NCBI RefSeq assembly: GCF_030848805.1
Contig: NC_092367.1
Span: forward strand, 17,665,692-17,729,691
DNA from: Temnothorax longispinosus
Taxonomy: Eukaryota; Arthropoda; Insecta; Hymenoptera; Formicidae
DNA: 64,000 nucleotides
Direction: 5' to 3'
The notes under the pieces were generated by a model. The model was given only the letters and a program-made list of their open reading frames with translations, made no database searches and was not told the origin of the DNA. This document shows positions 26,501-39,055 of the stretch, one piece after another. Within the stretch, counting starts at the first letter, position 1. Every line of letters begins with the position of its first letter. The translations under genes and the position numbers were made by a program.

Positions 26501-29500
26501 GTCGGGAATGGATCCTGAAACCAGAAGAGATACATGGGATATTATATTGGTAAGCAAATTTAATTTAATTTTTTTTATATTCATATATTTAACGGTGTGT
26601 CGCATATTTTATATACATATTAATAATTTTTTACAGAAACTTAGAGGAGAGAAAACAATATTAATTAGTACGCATAATATGGAAGAGGCTGATATACTTG
26701 GTGATAGAATTGCGATAATGCATGCAGGTCGTCTTAGAAGTTATGGCACTGGAATGTTTTTGAAGAAACAGTATGGTATGTTATTATTGTGTTTACTGAT
26801 ATTTAAACAAAATATATAATTTAGATCATTGTTTTGTAAATTATCATTTTCTTGCTTTAGGTCATGGGCATATGGAAGTTACATTGTCGACAAAGTCTTG
26901 GTGCATACCTGAAAAAGTCATATGTAAATTTGATTCAAGAACGCAAGAGCTTAGTGTTGATAGTGAAAAAATTGTTTTAAATGTGCCATATACTGATTCT
27001 TTACCACAATCACTGGACAAAGTAGAAAATGAAAAGAACAAATTAGGAGTTACTGGAATAAGCGTGTCATTGATTACTTTGGAACAAGTATTTTTGAAGT
27101 GTGTATTTATTAAAATGTGTTTTGTATCATTATTTTATTACCATTTTCTTACTACTTTACTATTTGTTCTAGGATTGTGAACAAAGAAGATAATGGGAAA
27201 CACCTCAATGAATTATTTACATCACCATTACCGAAAGTTACAGGCAGTGAGCTATGCATGCAATCAATATGGGCATTGCTTTGCAAGAAATTCACATATA
27301 CGAGAAAGAATCTAACCACTTTTCTGCAATATGTAAATTTCTCCTTAATTGCTTTACTAATATAAAGATTATCATGTTTTGCATCATATTCTATTTTTAT
27401 AAAACTTTGAAAATCGAGATTTTCTTCTATTAACATGTCTTTAACATTTTCAGCTAATTCTTCCTATCTTCTCGGTGGTTATAATGGCCTTAACTTACAA
27501 TCTACCAAGCGATTCCACAGATATTGTTCCATTGAAGCTTGATATGTACAGAAATCCCAAAGCTTTATACTCGTCGAACATGGAACTTATAAGTTCAAAA
27601 TATAGAGATGTTGTTCAGAAGTTCGGCGAAGCAGAGCGTGTAACTCCGGATATAAGTGTGGCAAGCGGTAAGTGCGATTATGTTATTATGTCATTTCATA
27701 CTAAGCACAGTAATAAATTTGTCTGAACGATATTTTCTTTATCCATTATTTCTTTTAGCTCTTCTGAATTCTTCTATGGAGAATATTGTGGAATATCGGA
27801 ATAATCTTATCGTATCCGCCGAATTTAATGCCACTGAAACTAACACAACATGGGCTAACGGTTTTTATTCCGGCTTAGCACTTCACAGCGTGCCGTTAAC
27901 AGTGAATCTCTTGAGTAATTCGTTCATCAAAGCTTTCGCTGGCGATGAATATTCGATTGTTGCATCTAGGCAACAATTACCGAATACACTATTATCGACC
28001 AAAATAGAAGTGCCGGAATTAGATGCGTTCTCGCGTGTCTCGATATTCTGTTCGTTCTTCTTTATTATTGTGGCACTTTTTGCAACGCATCCTTACGAAG
28101 AAACAACGACGAAAGTTAAACAACTTCAACGTATGACCGGTGTCACATCGGTATCATACTGGGGTACAATGTTTGCTTTTGATTTTCTGATATTTACGAT
28201 AATTGTATTGCTAGTTACTTTAGCATTCTACATCATGGATATTATTCTTGGTCTTCGCCTATATTATGGAACAGAAATACGTAAGTCTTTATTTTAAATT
28301 ATATTTAATATCTATTAATTAATATTATATTTTAATCACTTATACAAATTTTTTTCTTTTACAGTGTGCACGATATTGATTCTGGAGTTGTTTGGTATTA
28401 ACGTGTTACTTTTTGTATATCTATTTAGTTTTATGAATAAATCAAGGAGTACTGTAATAACCATTTTGGCTCTCGCACCTTTCGGTCTTGGTAAGTTTAT
28501 AATATTTCGTAAAGATATTAAAAATGTTAATGAATATATTAAATAAAATAAATTTAATGCTCTCTTTAAAAATGCCACTAAATTATTATAAAGAGGAATA
28601 AATCTGAAAAATTATTTCAGTTGTAATACAGTATATTCTACACGGAGTAATACATAGTTTTGATTGGCTTAATTGGCTACACATTCTACAAAAGAGACTC
28701 TTCCGTCTAATTCCTTACGTAAGTTTGTTCCATGGTCAAGTATCTTTTTTCACCATAGCAGTACAAAATGCAAGGTGTCGTCGTCTACCAAATCGACTTC
28801 GCGATGTAGTTTGTCTTGCGTATCGCGATCCTTGTTGTGGTAAGTTTATGCAATATTTACATCAAATGTAATTTTAAGTTCTTACGATGGAATTTATAAT
28901 TAACTTCATGAAATAATTCTTTTCAGGTATGGATTGTGCAGATGGAATGTGCAAAAATCAACTTCCTTACTTCAAAAACTTTACAGATGATATGAATTTT
29001 GAAGAAAGTATACTATATCTAGCTATGACACCAATTTTGTATTTTGCGCTATTAATCGCATTGGAAGAAAAATTATTTTCAAAATTATTCAAAAAGATGG
29101 TCGGTACAAAATTAAGAAAGGGACAAGACATAATGGATGATCAAGTAAAGAAAGAGAAACTCGCAGTAGCGATAGAAATTAATAAAATTAACAGCCAAGG
29201 TAAAACAATTTTTAGTATCCCAAGAAATGATATATAAAAATTAAACATGCATAAATAATTGAGAATTTACGAACTTTATATAAAATATAACGAACTTATA
29301 TAAAATATAATAATGCATAATTGTATATGACTTTATGTACAGGTGATACTATGAAAGAACAATTAAAACCAGATATTACAGAGACAACTAATATTGAACT
29401 ACAAAATAATGAATTACAACGTCCAATAAGTGAAGGTAACAGTCTCTTCTTAGTGTATGAATTGAGCAAATACTATGGGAAGTTAATGGCCGTGAAAGAA

Positions 29501-30812
29501 ATCAGTTTTCGAGTGAAACCACGGGAATGTTTCGGATTGCTCGGCGTAAATGGCGCTGGAAAGAGTACAACTTTCAGGATGCTAACTGGAGAAGAAGCGT
29601 CTAATAGTGGCATAATGTACTTAAAGCAAGCGGAAATCCACTCAGACAGGACAAAGGTAATAACTTACATAGCGTTTTAATTTGTTTAGCAGTATATTGT
29701 TTACGATATAGAGTTTTTTCTTGTAGTATCTTTCTGAGATGGGATATTGTCCACAAACTGATGCTTTAATACCCTCTTTGAACGCTTTTGATCATTTACG
29801 ACTGTTCGCTTGTCTTCGCGGTATACCAAAGTCCAACGTAGAGTTGGAAGTTAATAAATGGATTAATAGACTGAGTAAGTTAAGTGCGATAATAAATGCA
29901 GAATTTAAAAAAAAGTACATATGTAAAAATAGTGCATGTGGTGAATATGAATATATGAGCAATGAACATGTTACAGATTTAACTGCCTGCATGAAACAGC
30001 CAAGCGGTACTTACAGCGGTGGTAATAAGAGACGCTTAAACATCGCAATGGCCCTCATCGGCAATCCCACTCTTGTTCTCTTGGACGAGCCCACAACTGG
30101 TGTCGATCCTGCAGCTAGAAGATCGCTTTGGAATACTTTGCAATCGTGTCAGGCATCAGGGCAAGCCATTATACTCACGTCTCACAGGTATTTTTTAAAG
30201 TACAAGTACTTATCTGAAATAAAATATCTGCATTAAGATTTTATTTAATATAATTCATTTTATTGAATGGAATATTAAAACTACGTTGTCCAACAGCATG
30301 GAAGAGTGTGAAGCACTTTGTAATCGACTAGTCATTATGGTGAAGGGTGAATTAGTCTGCATTGGCGCAAGTCAAGAATTGAAGCAACGATTTGGAGCGG
30401 GTTATGATATTCACATAAAATTAAATCCAAACCGAACGGACGAGGATGTTAACAATATTAAGAATGTTATTGAGTCTACTCTAACGTGTGATATTAGGGA
30501 TGAAAATTTGGTAATGATTGTATTTTGCTTAGAAGATCTGCAACGATTATAATTGCTTTATTTTTTATTCTTTTATCTTACTATTAATTTCTATTCATAT
30601 TTTTACAGGGTTTTCTTGCCTATCACGTAACTGATTGTAATACAAAATGGGTGGAAATGTATGATACAATGAAGAGTCTAAAGCAAAGCTACAGCTGTAT
30701 TGAGGATTATGCTGTTCTATCTGCAACTTTGGAGCAACTCTTTATTCAGTTTGCAAGAGGAGCTGAAATGATTGAGTCTGAGTCCCCAACTAGTCAACAA
30801 GATATAGTATAA
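23540..30812 (+). CDS. ABC transporter, subfamily A, full length (ABCA3-like)
   Basis: This is a membrane lipid exporter/flippase of the ABCA class. I join 24 coding exons: 23540-23855, 23952-24247, 24421-24579, 24659-24899, 24970-25137, 25259-25446, 25532-25693, 25806-25914, 25995-26149, 26238-26399, 26478-26549, 26637-26775, 26861-27098, 27173-27332, 27454-27667, 27759-28280, 28365-28490, 28621-28839, 28927-29199, 29343-29656, 29727-29874, 29977-30187, 30297-30510, 30609-30812. All phases agree; total 1,669 residues, near the usual size. Layout is TMD1, NBD1, TMD2, NBD2. NBD1: Walker A GHNGAGKTT (about 532-540), Q loop CPQEN, signature LSGGQ (633-637), Walker B IIILDEP, H loop STHNMEEAD. 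NBD2: GVNGAGKST (about 1374-1382), CPQTD, TYSGGNKRR, LVLLDEP, TSHSMEECEALC. TSHSMEECEAL and SGGNKR are ABCA hallmarks. The donor of exon 3 has a near alternative at 24574. Which ABCA ortholog it is remains open. Confidence 0.94.
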
Positions 30813-31550
30813 ATTGAATGCATCTTATTGGATGCAGAAATATACTTAAATATACTAAATAGATGGAAATCGAATTAACGTTAATTTATATTATAAGTTG
30901 TAAATGTTGTAAGCTTTAATTAATTATATCATAATCGCTTGATAAAATTATTAATACACATATTAATACGCATTATATTTAACTTAATGTCAATCGTATC
31001 TTTATTATAAACTGCTTTTAAATTGTTGCAACAAAAATGTTTTATTATAATAATACGTATTTTTTTATACGTAAATATTGTATTTTTGTGTAAAAATAAT
31101 ATTTAATGTATATATACATGTAAAATGATTCACAATATATATGTCACACATTAATACACCATTAAATTTTATTCAAAGATACAACATATCTCAAAATTAA
31201 TATATAATATATATTAAGCGCATAAACAATAATGCGCGACACATATCGCAGTTAAGTTCTCAATTATACAGATGTCATATCACGTGTATATTTGACGGGC
31301 ATATATATTTCTTAAAATAATATAATAACGTAAAAGGCACTTGAACGTTAAAATTTGCTGGTATATAAAACCGACTTTAAAAAAAGAAAAAAATTAGAGA
31401 ATCGGCATTTTTTATAAATAAAAGTCACTTTATATAAATAAGAAAAATTGCATGAATGATATATCGTTATATACACAAGACGGATAAACGGAAAATGGTA
31501 TGCATGCCTGCGTATGGTATGCACGTAGATGATCCTCGCCAATCCGCTGC

Positions 31551-32984
31551 CTAATATTGATAGCCACCGCTTGAACTTGTTTGGTATGAACTCGGTCCTT
31601 GATACGCGCTGCCTCCATGGCCACTATAGCCACCTCCTAAGATAATAGGATAATTTGATAAGCAGTAGATCATGCATAAGACATTAACATGCACGATTAT
31701 AAACGTTCGTTTGATTCGGGATCCTATGACACACCTCCGCTAGGATATCCACTGCCTCCACCGTGTGAATATCCTCCACCGCCACCATCCTGATTCTCAC
31801 CCCTAGCTTCGGCAGCAAGTGCCAATTCAACACCTCGTTGAATTTCCGGCGGAATCGGAGGCGGTGTTGGTAAGTGAGCGCCTTGAGGATGAAAGCCATA
31901 CTCGTCCGCCGTATACGTGATCGAGTATTGCATACCGTCGGCCCCGGTATAAGAAAAGGATCCGCTCACCGATTCGGATTCTCCTGCAATACCGAGACGC
32001 ACTCACGTTTTGCGATGTTCTTACTGCTACCAAACGCATTACGTTGTGACGCGATACTTCCATAATTTCAAAAGCGAACATTGTTTAGCTATCGCTCGTT
32101 AAAAAATTGAATCGTAATGGAGTTTGAGACCGAAATACACCCAGTCTAGTAATCGAATAATTAATAATTTGATTAAGAAATAAAAGTGTGCAATCTCCTG
32201 CCTTGCTTATGACCCGTTTCTTGCACGGAAATTCCATTTCCGGCTTCATAGCTGTATTGATAGTTTCCGTCACCGGCGTTCTCGTTACTATAAGAAAGGA
32301 TGGGTATCTTCTCTTGACCGCCATGCCCACCACCCAGTCCGCCGCCTAAAGTACGAAATAAAATGTGAAGTCACATAGCTAAACTACACTTAAAAAAAAA
32401 TTACTAGTTTTCGAGGAAAATTGATGCAATATTTCTAAAAAAAAAGATAGTTAACTTTTGAATATTTCAGTTGTACAATAATCGTAATAAAAATTTGAGT
32501 TTTGAAGAGACACATGGAATAACATATGAGACAAAGTAACTACTTTCTTCTCTTGTTCAGTAATTATAAATTTGTACAAACTTACCACTATAAGCACTAC
32601 CACCACCTCCGAACTGACCAAAACCGCCTGATCCACCGTGGCCACTAGGACCGCCAAAACCACTGGGACCACTTGGACCACCAGGACCTGGACCGACCGG
32701 GCCACTATATTTAACGGGTTCACCTCCACCATGTCCTGGAGATGGAGGATGAATTAATTCCGCCCCACCCGCACTTCCGGCACTACTCGGCGGAAGATAA
32801 GAAGTGTCGAATCTTGCGGCATAGCACGTACCAATGATGGCCAGCAGCGCAATGGCGAGCTGTTGAAACAATTCGAATTATATTAAACTCAGCAATCCAG
32901 GAGATGCGAGATTCATCCCAGATTTCGGCAACCGGAAGTATATAGAGAAATCTGCATTCTGCGCGCGACTCGTACCGATCTCAT
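31551..32984 (-). CDS. Cuticular protein with RR-1 chitin-binding domain
   Basis: This secreted structural protein of the exoskeleton belongs to the CPR family, Rebers-Riddiford group 1 (soft cuticle). Five minus-strand exons, 32984-32976, 32859-32586, 32345-32202, 31983-31735 and 31636-31551, encode 253 residues. The first coding exon is only nine bases (MRS), joined in phase to LAIALLAIIGTCYA, completing a signal peptide; this micro-exon start is inferred from a good donor, the lack of any ATG at the second exon, and a TATA box. A Gly/Pro-rich, collagen-like segment (GPVGPGPGGPSGPSG) follows, then the RR-1 domain: NYQYSYEAGNGISVQETG, then GSFSYTGADGMQYSITYTAD, EYGFHPQGAHLPTPPPIP. The tail is Gly/Ser/Tyr-rich. 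The end of exon 3 has no usable GT donor in the required phase; CAAG then GC fits a GC-AG intron. It converges with the ABCA gene, 740 bases apart. Confidence 0.88.
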
Positions 32985-33054
32985 CTCGCTGGTTGTGTGT
33001 ATGCTCGTCGATCAAATCCGAGCGATGTTACTTTGTCACTCAAATCGTATATCG

Positions 33055-33060
33055 TATATA
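33055..33060 (-). promoter_or_regulatory. Candidate TATA box of the cuticular protein gene
   Basis: TATATA lies 71 bases upstream of the proposed minus-strand start codon at 32984, leaving room for a short 5' UTR. TATA-type promoters are common in insect cuticle genes. The neighbouring sequence is itself rich in TATA-like words, so the exact element is uncertain. Confidence 0.45.
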
Positions 33061-36000
33061 CGTCGCCAAACCGATGACGATAATTGATCTGCACGTATCC
33101 AGATCGGATCCAGCATACTTATATACCGATCCCGCGCAAGGATCGTCTTCCTCCCACCCGCCAGTGAGCAACCGCGGATGGCATCGCGGCTGGAGATAAC
33201 CCGGTGATGCGTTCCTCGAAGATTTGCCAACGAATTCTCTTTGACGAGAGGTGCCGAGAGGAGAGGAAAAGAGAAGAAGAGATCTTAGAGCTGCCGGATG
33301 AAGACGCGCACGGTGGGAGAGCCATCGGAGGGGGCGGCGATGGCGGAGGAGGCCTCTGTCGAGATAAACCTCGTCGAGCTAGGGGTAGTTGCGCAATACC
33401 AGATTGATACAGATCGGCAGGCATCTCCGAATGGATCTGAAGGTCGATCAATGGGATCGGCATGAAAGCGAAGCGATAGGGTCGAGGCAACGGGTTGTAA
33501 AAGCAAAGCAAGTTAAACGGTACTTTGGCCGCTTAAAATACATTTCGTTATAAGATTATTGATTAACCAACGCTGAAACAATTCAATATTTGACATGAAA
33601 TAGACTTTGCAATCTGACCGTCGGAATCTCCCCAAGTTTCTCAAGTTAAACGAAAGATTCTATTTGGATCATTCTCGGTGCACGTCTTGGAGGACGAGGA
33701 GGTAAGCGGTGAGAAAGCGTGGAAAAGCAGCCGAGTCGATGACGCGGCCGGCATGCAGTCGCCGCGCATTTCTCCCTTGTAATTATATCGGCTCTTTCAA
33801 CGCGGGAATTATACCCGCGGGGTCGCGGCGTCGTCATTATCGTCGCCGTCGCCGGCGCGGCGACGCCGCGCCGCGGCTTACGGAGAGCAATGCGCGCTCC
33901 GCAATCGAACGGGCTCGTTGCGCAATCATGCGTTGAGAGCGTCTCCGGAGCGCATCGGCCGATACGTGCGTACTTGTACGCGTCTTCACGTGTGAGCTAG
34001 GTCGGGAAATGGGTGCCTGGACAACCCAGGGATGATCTTCTGCGCGGAACGCGACTCTAAACGTGCCCACGTGTGACGTAAAGTTTATCTTTCTCGCTGG
34101 TTGCAGCATCAAGAGTTATTAATGAGAGCTATTATCCTCGTCAAGAACTCGCACGCGTTTTTATTTAGGCCATCATATATCGAATAATTGTACGGCTGAG
34201 AATCAGATCCGGTTAGCCGAAGATTCGACGATTACGTAAGACGAGTTGTAAAAGAGACTAATCCGCGCGGGACCATCGAGTTCGAGGCTCGCAACCGCGA
34301 TCGCGCGAGAATATTACGCATCCATATAATTGCGCGATTCCAACGTGGCTCGGTGCCGTAAACAGTTCCATAAAATGGAACTGCGCGCGTAAACCGAAGC
34401 GCGCATTTGAAGTCGTCAAGGTATTGCCGATCGGCATGCACGTAACTCGCCGGTTAACGATCCACCTTGGGTCACCGTACTCACGCTTCGCCGTCGTAGA
34501 CGAAGCGATGATCGCATATATCCCAATAGGCATCCCGCTCGTCTCGCAATGGAGAGAAAGATAGCGTACGTACGCGCTCGTCTAGATTCCCAGGGAGATA
34601 GAGCGGACCGAACTTCGAATCCATATTGCGAAATCGTATATACGCTGAAATCATACGTTACGTGAGACTCTCAGCGCGGTGCACAAAGTGGAAATAAAGG
34701 AGGAAACGCGATGATTTTGTGCGCTCCAATTCCCGGGTTTAAACAGATACATTCCGCAAGTCGGATGCAGGGTCGAGCAAAAAAAATCGTCAACCACAAG
34801 CTTGATAACAGAATAGAATTAATACCTACACCGTATCGAGATATCGCGTTCTACTCTTCAAGGGGGATCTCTCGTATATGTTATCGATATTCTTTGAGTA
34901 GATTTTATTCCGTTGACACGGAATACATGCATTTATCTGTCTTATTGCTCGTGTATTGTCAGAGATTTATCTTCGCGAGAAATCTTTCTTTCTCTCGGAA
35001 CTACTCCGCGAATCTCAAAGCTGTGTGTCGAATTCCATGCAACCGTTCGTCGACGTGGCGCCGAGAAATAATCGGAAGGATTGAACGGACGCGGTTCTCG
35101 CGATTAAGCCCAAAGATTTCAGCATCCTCCAGATCTTATCGACTGCAGAAGAGAAGCCTCGTCCTTCACATATAGCCTCCGGTTGGCGATGCAGATTTTT
35201 TTTCTGCGGGAAGAAAAAAACGTGTCATGTTTTGTTCGAAGCTATCTGATACTTTTGCCTTTCAAATATCGCATTTACGGCGAACGCAATACCTTGTACC
35301 CGGTTCGTCCAATTATCGCGCGAGCCAGCCGTAATCCAACAACGGTGCGAACTCGGATTTCGACAGCGTATCGCGGAAGTATCGGAGAGCGATATAAATC
35401 TGAAAGAGATCGTGCAGAACCGGGAGCGCGTGCTCTACCTCCGCTCTCTTCCTCACGACCTCGCGCACGCGATCCGTACCATCTCGAAAGAATGGGGGCC
35501 CACGTCGCCGGAGGTCGATGAGGAGAGAAAAAAAACTCCGGCGATTTTCTATTGCGATATTGACGCAACTTCGCATTGGCGAAAAAAGGAAGATGGGATC
35601 GAAGAGCGGGTTTCTACGCTTCGCGCGGGGTTAAAAAGTCGCCGTATTTGTGCTTCACACTGCGTTCCTGACGTCCTGACCGGCGCGCGATGCCGAGTTT
35701 AGATTAGGTTACGGCAAATTAGGGGCGCGAGCTCATTCCGCTCGCTAATTACGTTTGCCGTGCAAATAAGAAGATATGAATTTGAAGGAAAGGCAGTATT
35801 TGCTTTACCATCCGTTTGTCCATTTAATATAATTGTTCCACTAATTTCAATAATATATACGTACGTACTAATTACGTACGTCTCGCGTGTTTACAAATTT
35901 AATAAGAGTTGAACTTATTGTTAGCAACTTAATTCATGCGCTGCGAGTGCCGATTGCCAACCACGAAAGCGTGCAGATTTTTCATTCGCGTCACCGACAT

Positions 36001-36923
36001 GATTGCTCGCTATTTAGGGTAGATGCTTTATGACAAGAGTTGATTTCCTCGCGATGAAACTCTAAACTTAATTTATACATACCTACCAATTTGTGCTCGC
36101 TTCGATCGCGAATTAATGGAAAACAAGACACCGTTACGTCACCGCGACTCATCGGCGTCTCGCGACATGCCGTTTTCGCGAGACGCATAATTAGGATGCC
36201 CTCATATCCCTGCCGATTAATTTCCATCAAACTTTCGTTATAACGACGCCTTCCGCCGTCATTAAACGAATACTGTCCCCGCATGTCGTTATTGTCGTTA
36301 CTTCATTTTCGCAACCCTTCTTCCGCGGTAAAATAAACCGGTGTTATTTTATTGCCAGCTAGCATCTTCCCACGATCATCTTTCTCGATATGCACTCTCC
36401 GCGGTACAATGATGAATGCTGCTTGCGCGATGATCGATGTGCAGGATATCTCCGATCTATCGGTAGTAATCGGGTGTTTGAATTCTTCAATCGTATAATA
36501 ACGTTCGATTGTTTCGAATATTTTATTTAGAACCGGAAATTCTTAAGGATCTCGAAAATTCGCGGCCACCTTATCCAACGGATGTCATCTCGTCATCTAC
36601 AGATTTCTCAATTGTATCTATCCCCAGTATCTGTGTCGAGCTACACGAGCCGTTTGAGGGAATTATTTGTCGCGTTCAACGGAATCGCAGAAACGCGGTC
36701 CCGCCATGCGCTTCTGCAACGCACGCTTACGCAATCGCGCGTCGTGCGTCGGCATTGGAATTTGAAAATGTGTCACGGAATTTCGATCCGTGATCGCGAG
36801 ATAGTTGCGTCGCCTATCGATCGCAGCGGAGCGAGAGAAAGAAAGCATCATTTATTGTTCGCTTCGCGATGTAATCCCCTTTAAGCGAGAGAAAGAGAGT
36901 ACCTGTCGCTGTAGAGAGTACTG

Positions 36924-36926
<3 letters not shown>

Positions 36927-36961
<35 letters not shown>
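36927..36961. repeat. (TC)n microsatellite
   Basis: An uninterrupted run of about 17 TC units is present. It lies in non-coding sequence. Confidence 0.97.
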
Positions 36962-36964
<3 letters not shown>

Positions 36965-37298
36965 ACTCCTCTCTCGTTGGCGAAGCGAGTGAATGGGCGC
37001 TTTGGCTCTCGGTAGCCGGAGCCTTCCCGCGAGCGCCAAGTTAGCCGAGCAAAAAGAAAATATAGTTCAGGCCGCCGGGTAAAGAGCCGATTGCATAATA
37101 CAATAAGGCATGTCGCAACATTGCTCTCCACTTTATGGAGGCGGTGTGCGCCTCCTCGCCGTCATCTTTGACCTTTGGAGAGCATCAGGCGCATATATAG
37201 ACGCGTGCACCCCGAAGGGTGCGGCCGTCGCGGTGGCGGGCCGGCCCCCTTAATGTGTCGAACATAAACGCGCACACCTCTCAAGAGTCTCAAGTCGA

Positions 37299-37757
37299 TA
37301 GATCTATTCTGTAACTCTTGACAGTTATATTATCGTCATTGCGCAGCTTTTTTACCATTATACCTGTGCAACGATAATATAACGACACTGTCAAGATGAG
37401 TTACAGAACAGATCTACTGATCTATGATGGAAGAATGAGTTAAAGAATACCAAGTGTAACATTGCGCATAATAACGATTACTTATATAGGATTGAATACA
37501 GGAAAGAAATTTGCTAGCAAGAGCGGTCATTATCTTTGAACGACTGCGCATCCACGAGAATGTTACACGGGCCCGATTCTTTAACGAGAAACGTATGCGC
37601 AAACTCTGCTCTAACAGAAAGGCTGCAAATTGATTGGCTATCGCATAGATTTTAGCCAATAAGCTTGCAGCTTTTCTGTTAGAGCAGAGTTTACGCATAC
37701 GTTTGTCGTTAGAGAATCGGGCCCCTCTGGTATTCTTCCATCATGTACTGATCTAGA
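37299..37757. mobile_element. Compound foldback element (nested inverted repeats)
   Basis: Three sets of inverted arms are seen. The first pair is 37299-37337 with 37370-37414 (shared words AGATCT, TTCTGTAACTC, CTTGACAGT and TTATATTATCGT). The second is 37569-37640 with 37652-37724, about 72 bases each and highly similar, both starting from GGGCCCGATTCT and including AACTCTGCTCTAACAGAAA. The third, outer pair runs from about 37418 (GATCTATGATGGAAGAAT) and its inverse ends near 37751. No open frame for a transposase lies inside. A non-autonomous foldback or MITE cluster is the simplest reading; no clear target duplication was found. Confidence 0.7.
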
Positions 37758-39055
37758 TTAAGGGATATTCCAACCTTCTTCTCGTCAAAAGGACCATATT
37801 AAAATTTTTTTAATGACCGAGAGGGTCGGATAAGTTTTTTTTTTTTAATCATATAAAAACAAAGTATCTTAATTCATTTTTAAATTCTTTTATAACTTGG
37901 AAACTTTTTTTGGTGGGCTGGATCTAGTCTGCGAGACGTTGGAAATGACTAGATCGAACGTGAACGAATAAATTTGCTTCAAAGCGCGACGCCGCGTGTC
38001 CGAGTCCTGACTGCAGATCGAATACGTTTCGTTTCTTAGAAAAGAAGAATAATGGTGGAGTTAAAAATGCCTTTCGCCCCACAAAGACAAACGCCGCTGA
38101 TTAACAATCGCATTTTTAAGCGTACAACAGCTTGTCGGAATTCCTTGAGCGTGGAACTGAGATCGATCGACCGAACGCGCCTTTTAGCCACATAGCAATT
38201 ATATCGTATTGACGTGCAACATGCCGTAATCGTGATGAGGACTAATTAACTATTCGCGCCGTACTTTCGATATCTCCATCAATACATAACTTTCGCTATA
38301 ATCATTAGCAAACAGCTCGCTATGAAGACTTTATTCATCGCAAACCGGTTCCGCGGTCGCCCAGATAATCCGGAAAATTGGCATCAAGTAGAAAACGCGA
38401 TACAAGTGAGAAGACTGCAGTAATATAATCATATTGTAGTTGTGAGCTAATCTAATTGTTTTGCGTTATAATGTGTACGGCGGTTTTCTCACAGCAATCG
38501 GAAACAAATAAAGATATAAAGATATCTGACGATCCAAAAAGTGATTAAGCTTCGACGTCTTAAATTTTCAAAGAAAGCATATAAAAAGCAGATTATACAT
38601 TTATTATTATATAGCTGTAATAATATAATCATCATTGTTTATATAGTGTTGAAAATCTGTATAGCATACGTCATGTGCACGATACATTTTTAGTGCTAGC
38701 TTTTTAGTACTGATTATTGGAACGTAGCCTTGTGCGAATCGATATAAAATAAAGAAAAAAAAATCATTCAAGCATTTTTTTTCGATTTATTAGCAATTAG
38801 CAGCTCCGTGAAGTTGGCGACACGCGCGCAGCGACACGAAGTTGCCACGGCGACGCGTTTCAAGTGCCATCTTCACGCCGCACGTGGAACTCCGATGACG
38901 TGCTCCTCGAATGATTCAAGTCTTGTCGAGACGCAACGATAGCGTGACGATAGTTCGCGGGAAGGCGGGAACCGTTATTATGAGGCGTCGTTGACGCCTC
39001 CGACGCCTCGCCGCGGCTCGCCGTCTCCCGCGCGAACAAAAGGGATTGCCGGGAA

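Larger units (their letters stand above)
33061..39055. other. Gene-free, CpG-rich intergenic region with repeats
   Basis: No supported coding exon. Open frames such as 33119-33511 (minus), 34711-35175 (plus) and 35313-35576 (minus) overlap on both strands, are rich in Arg, Ser and Pro, and carry no motif. The region contains a CT microsatellite and a compound foldback structure listed separately; the right end should contain the promoter of the NNF1/PMF1 gene. Confidence 0.55.
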
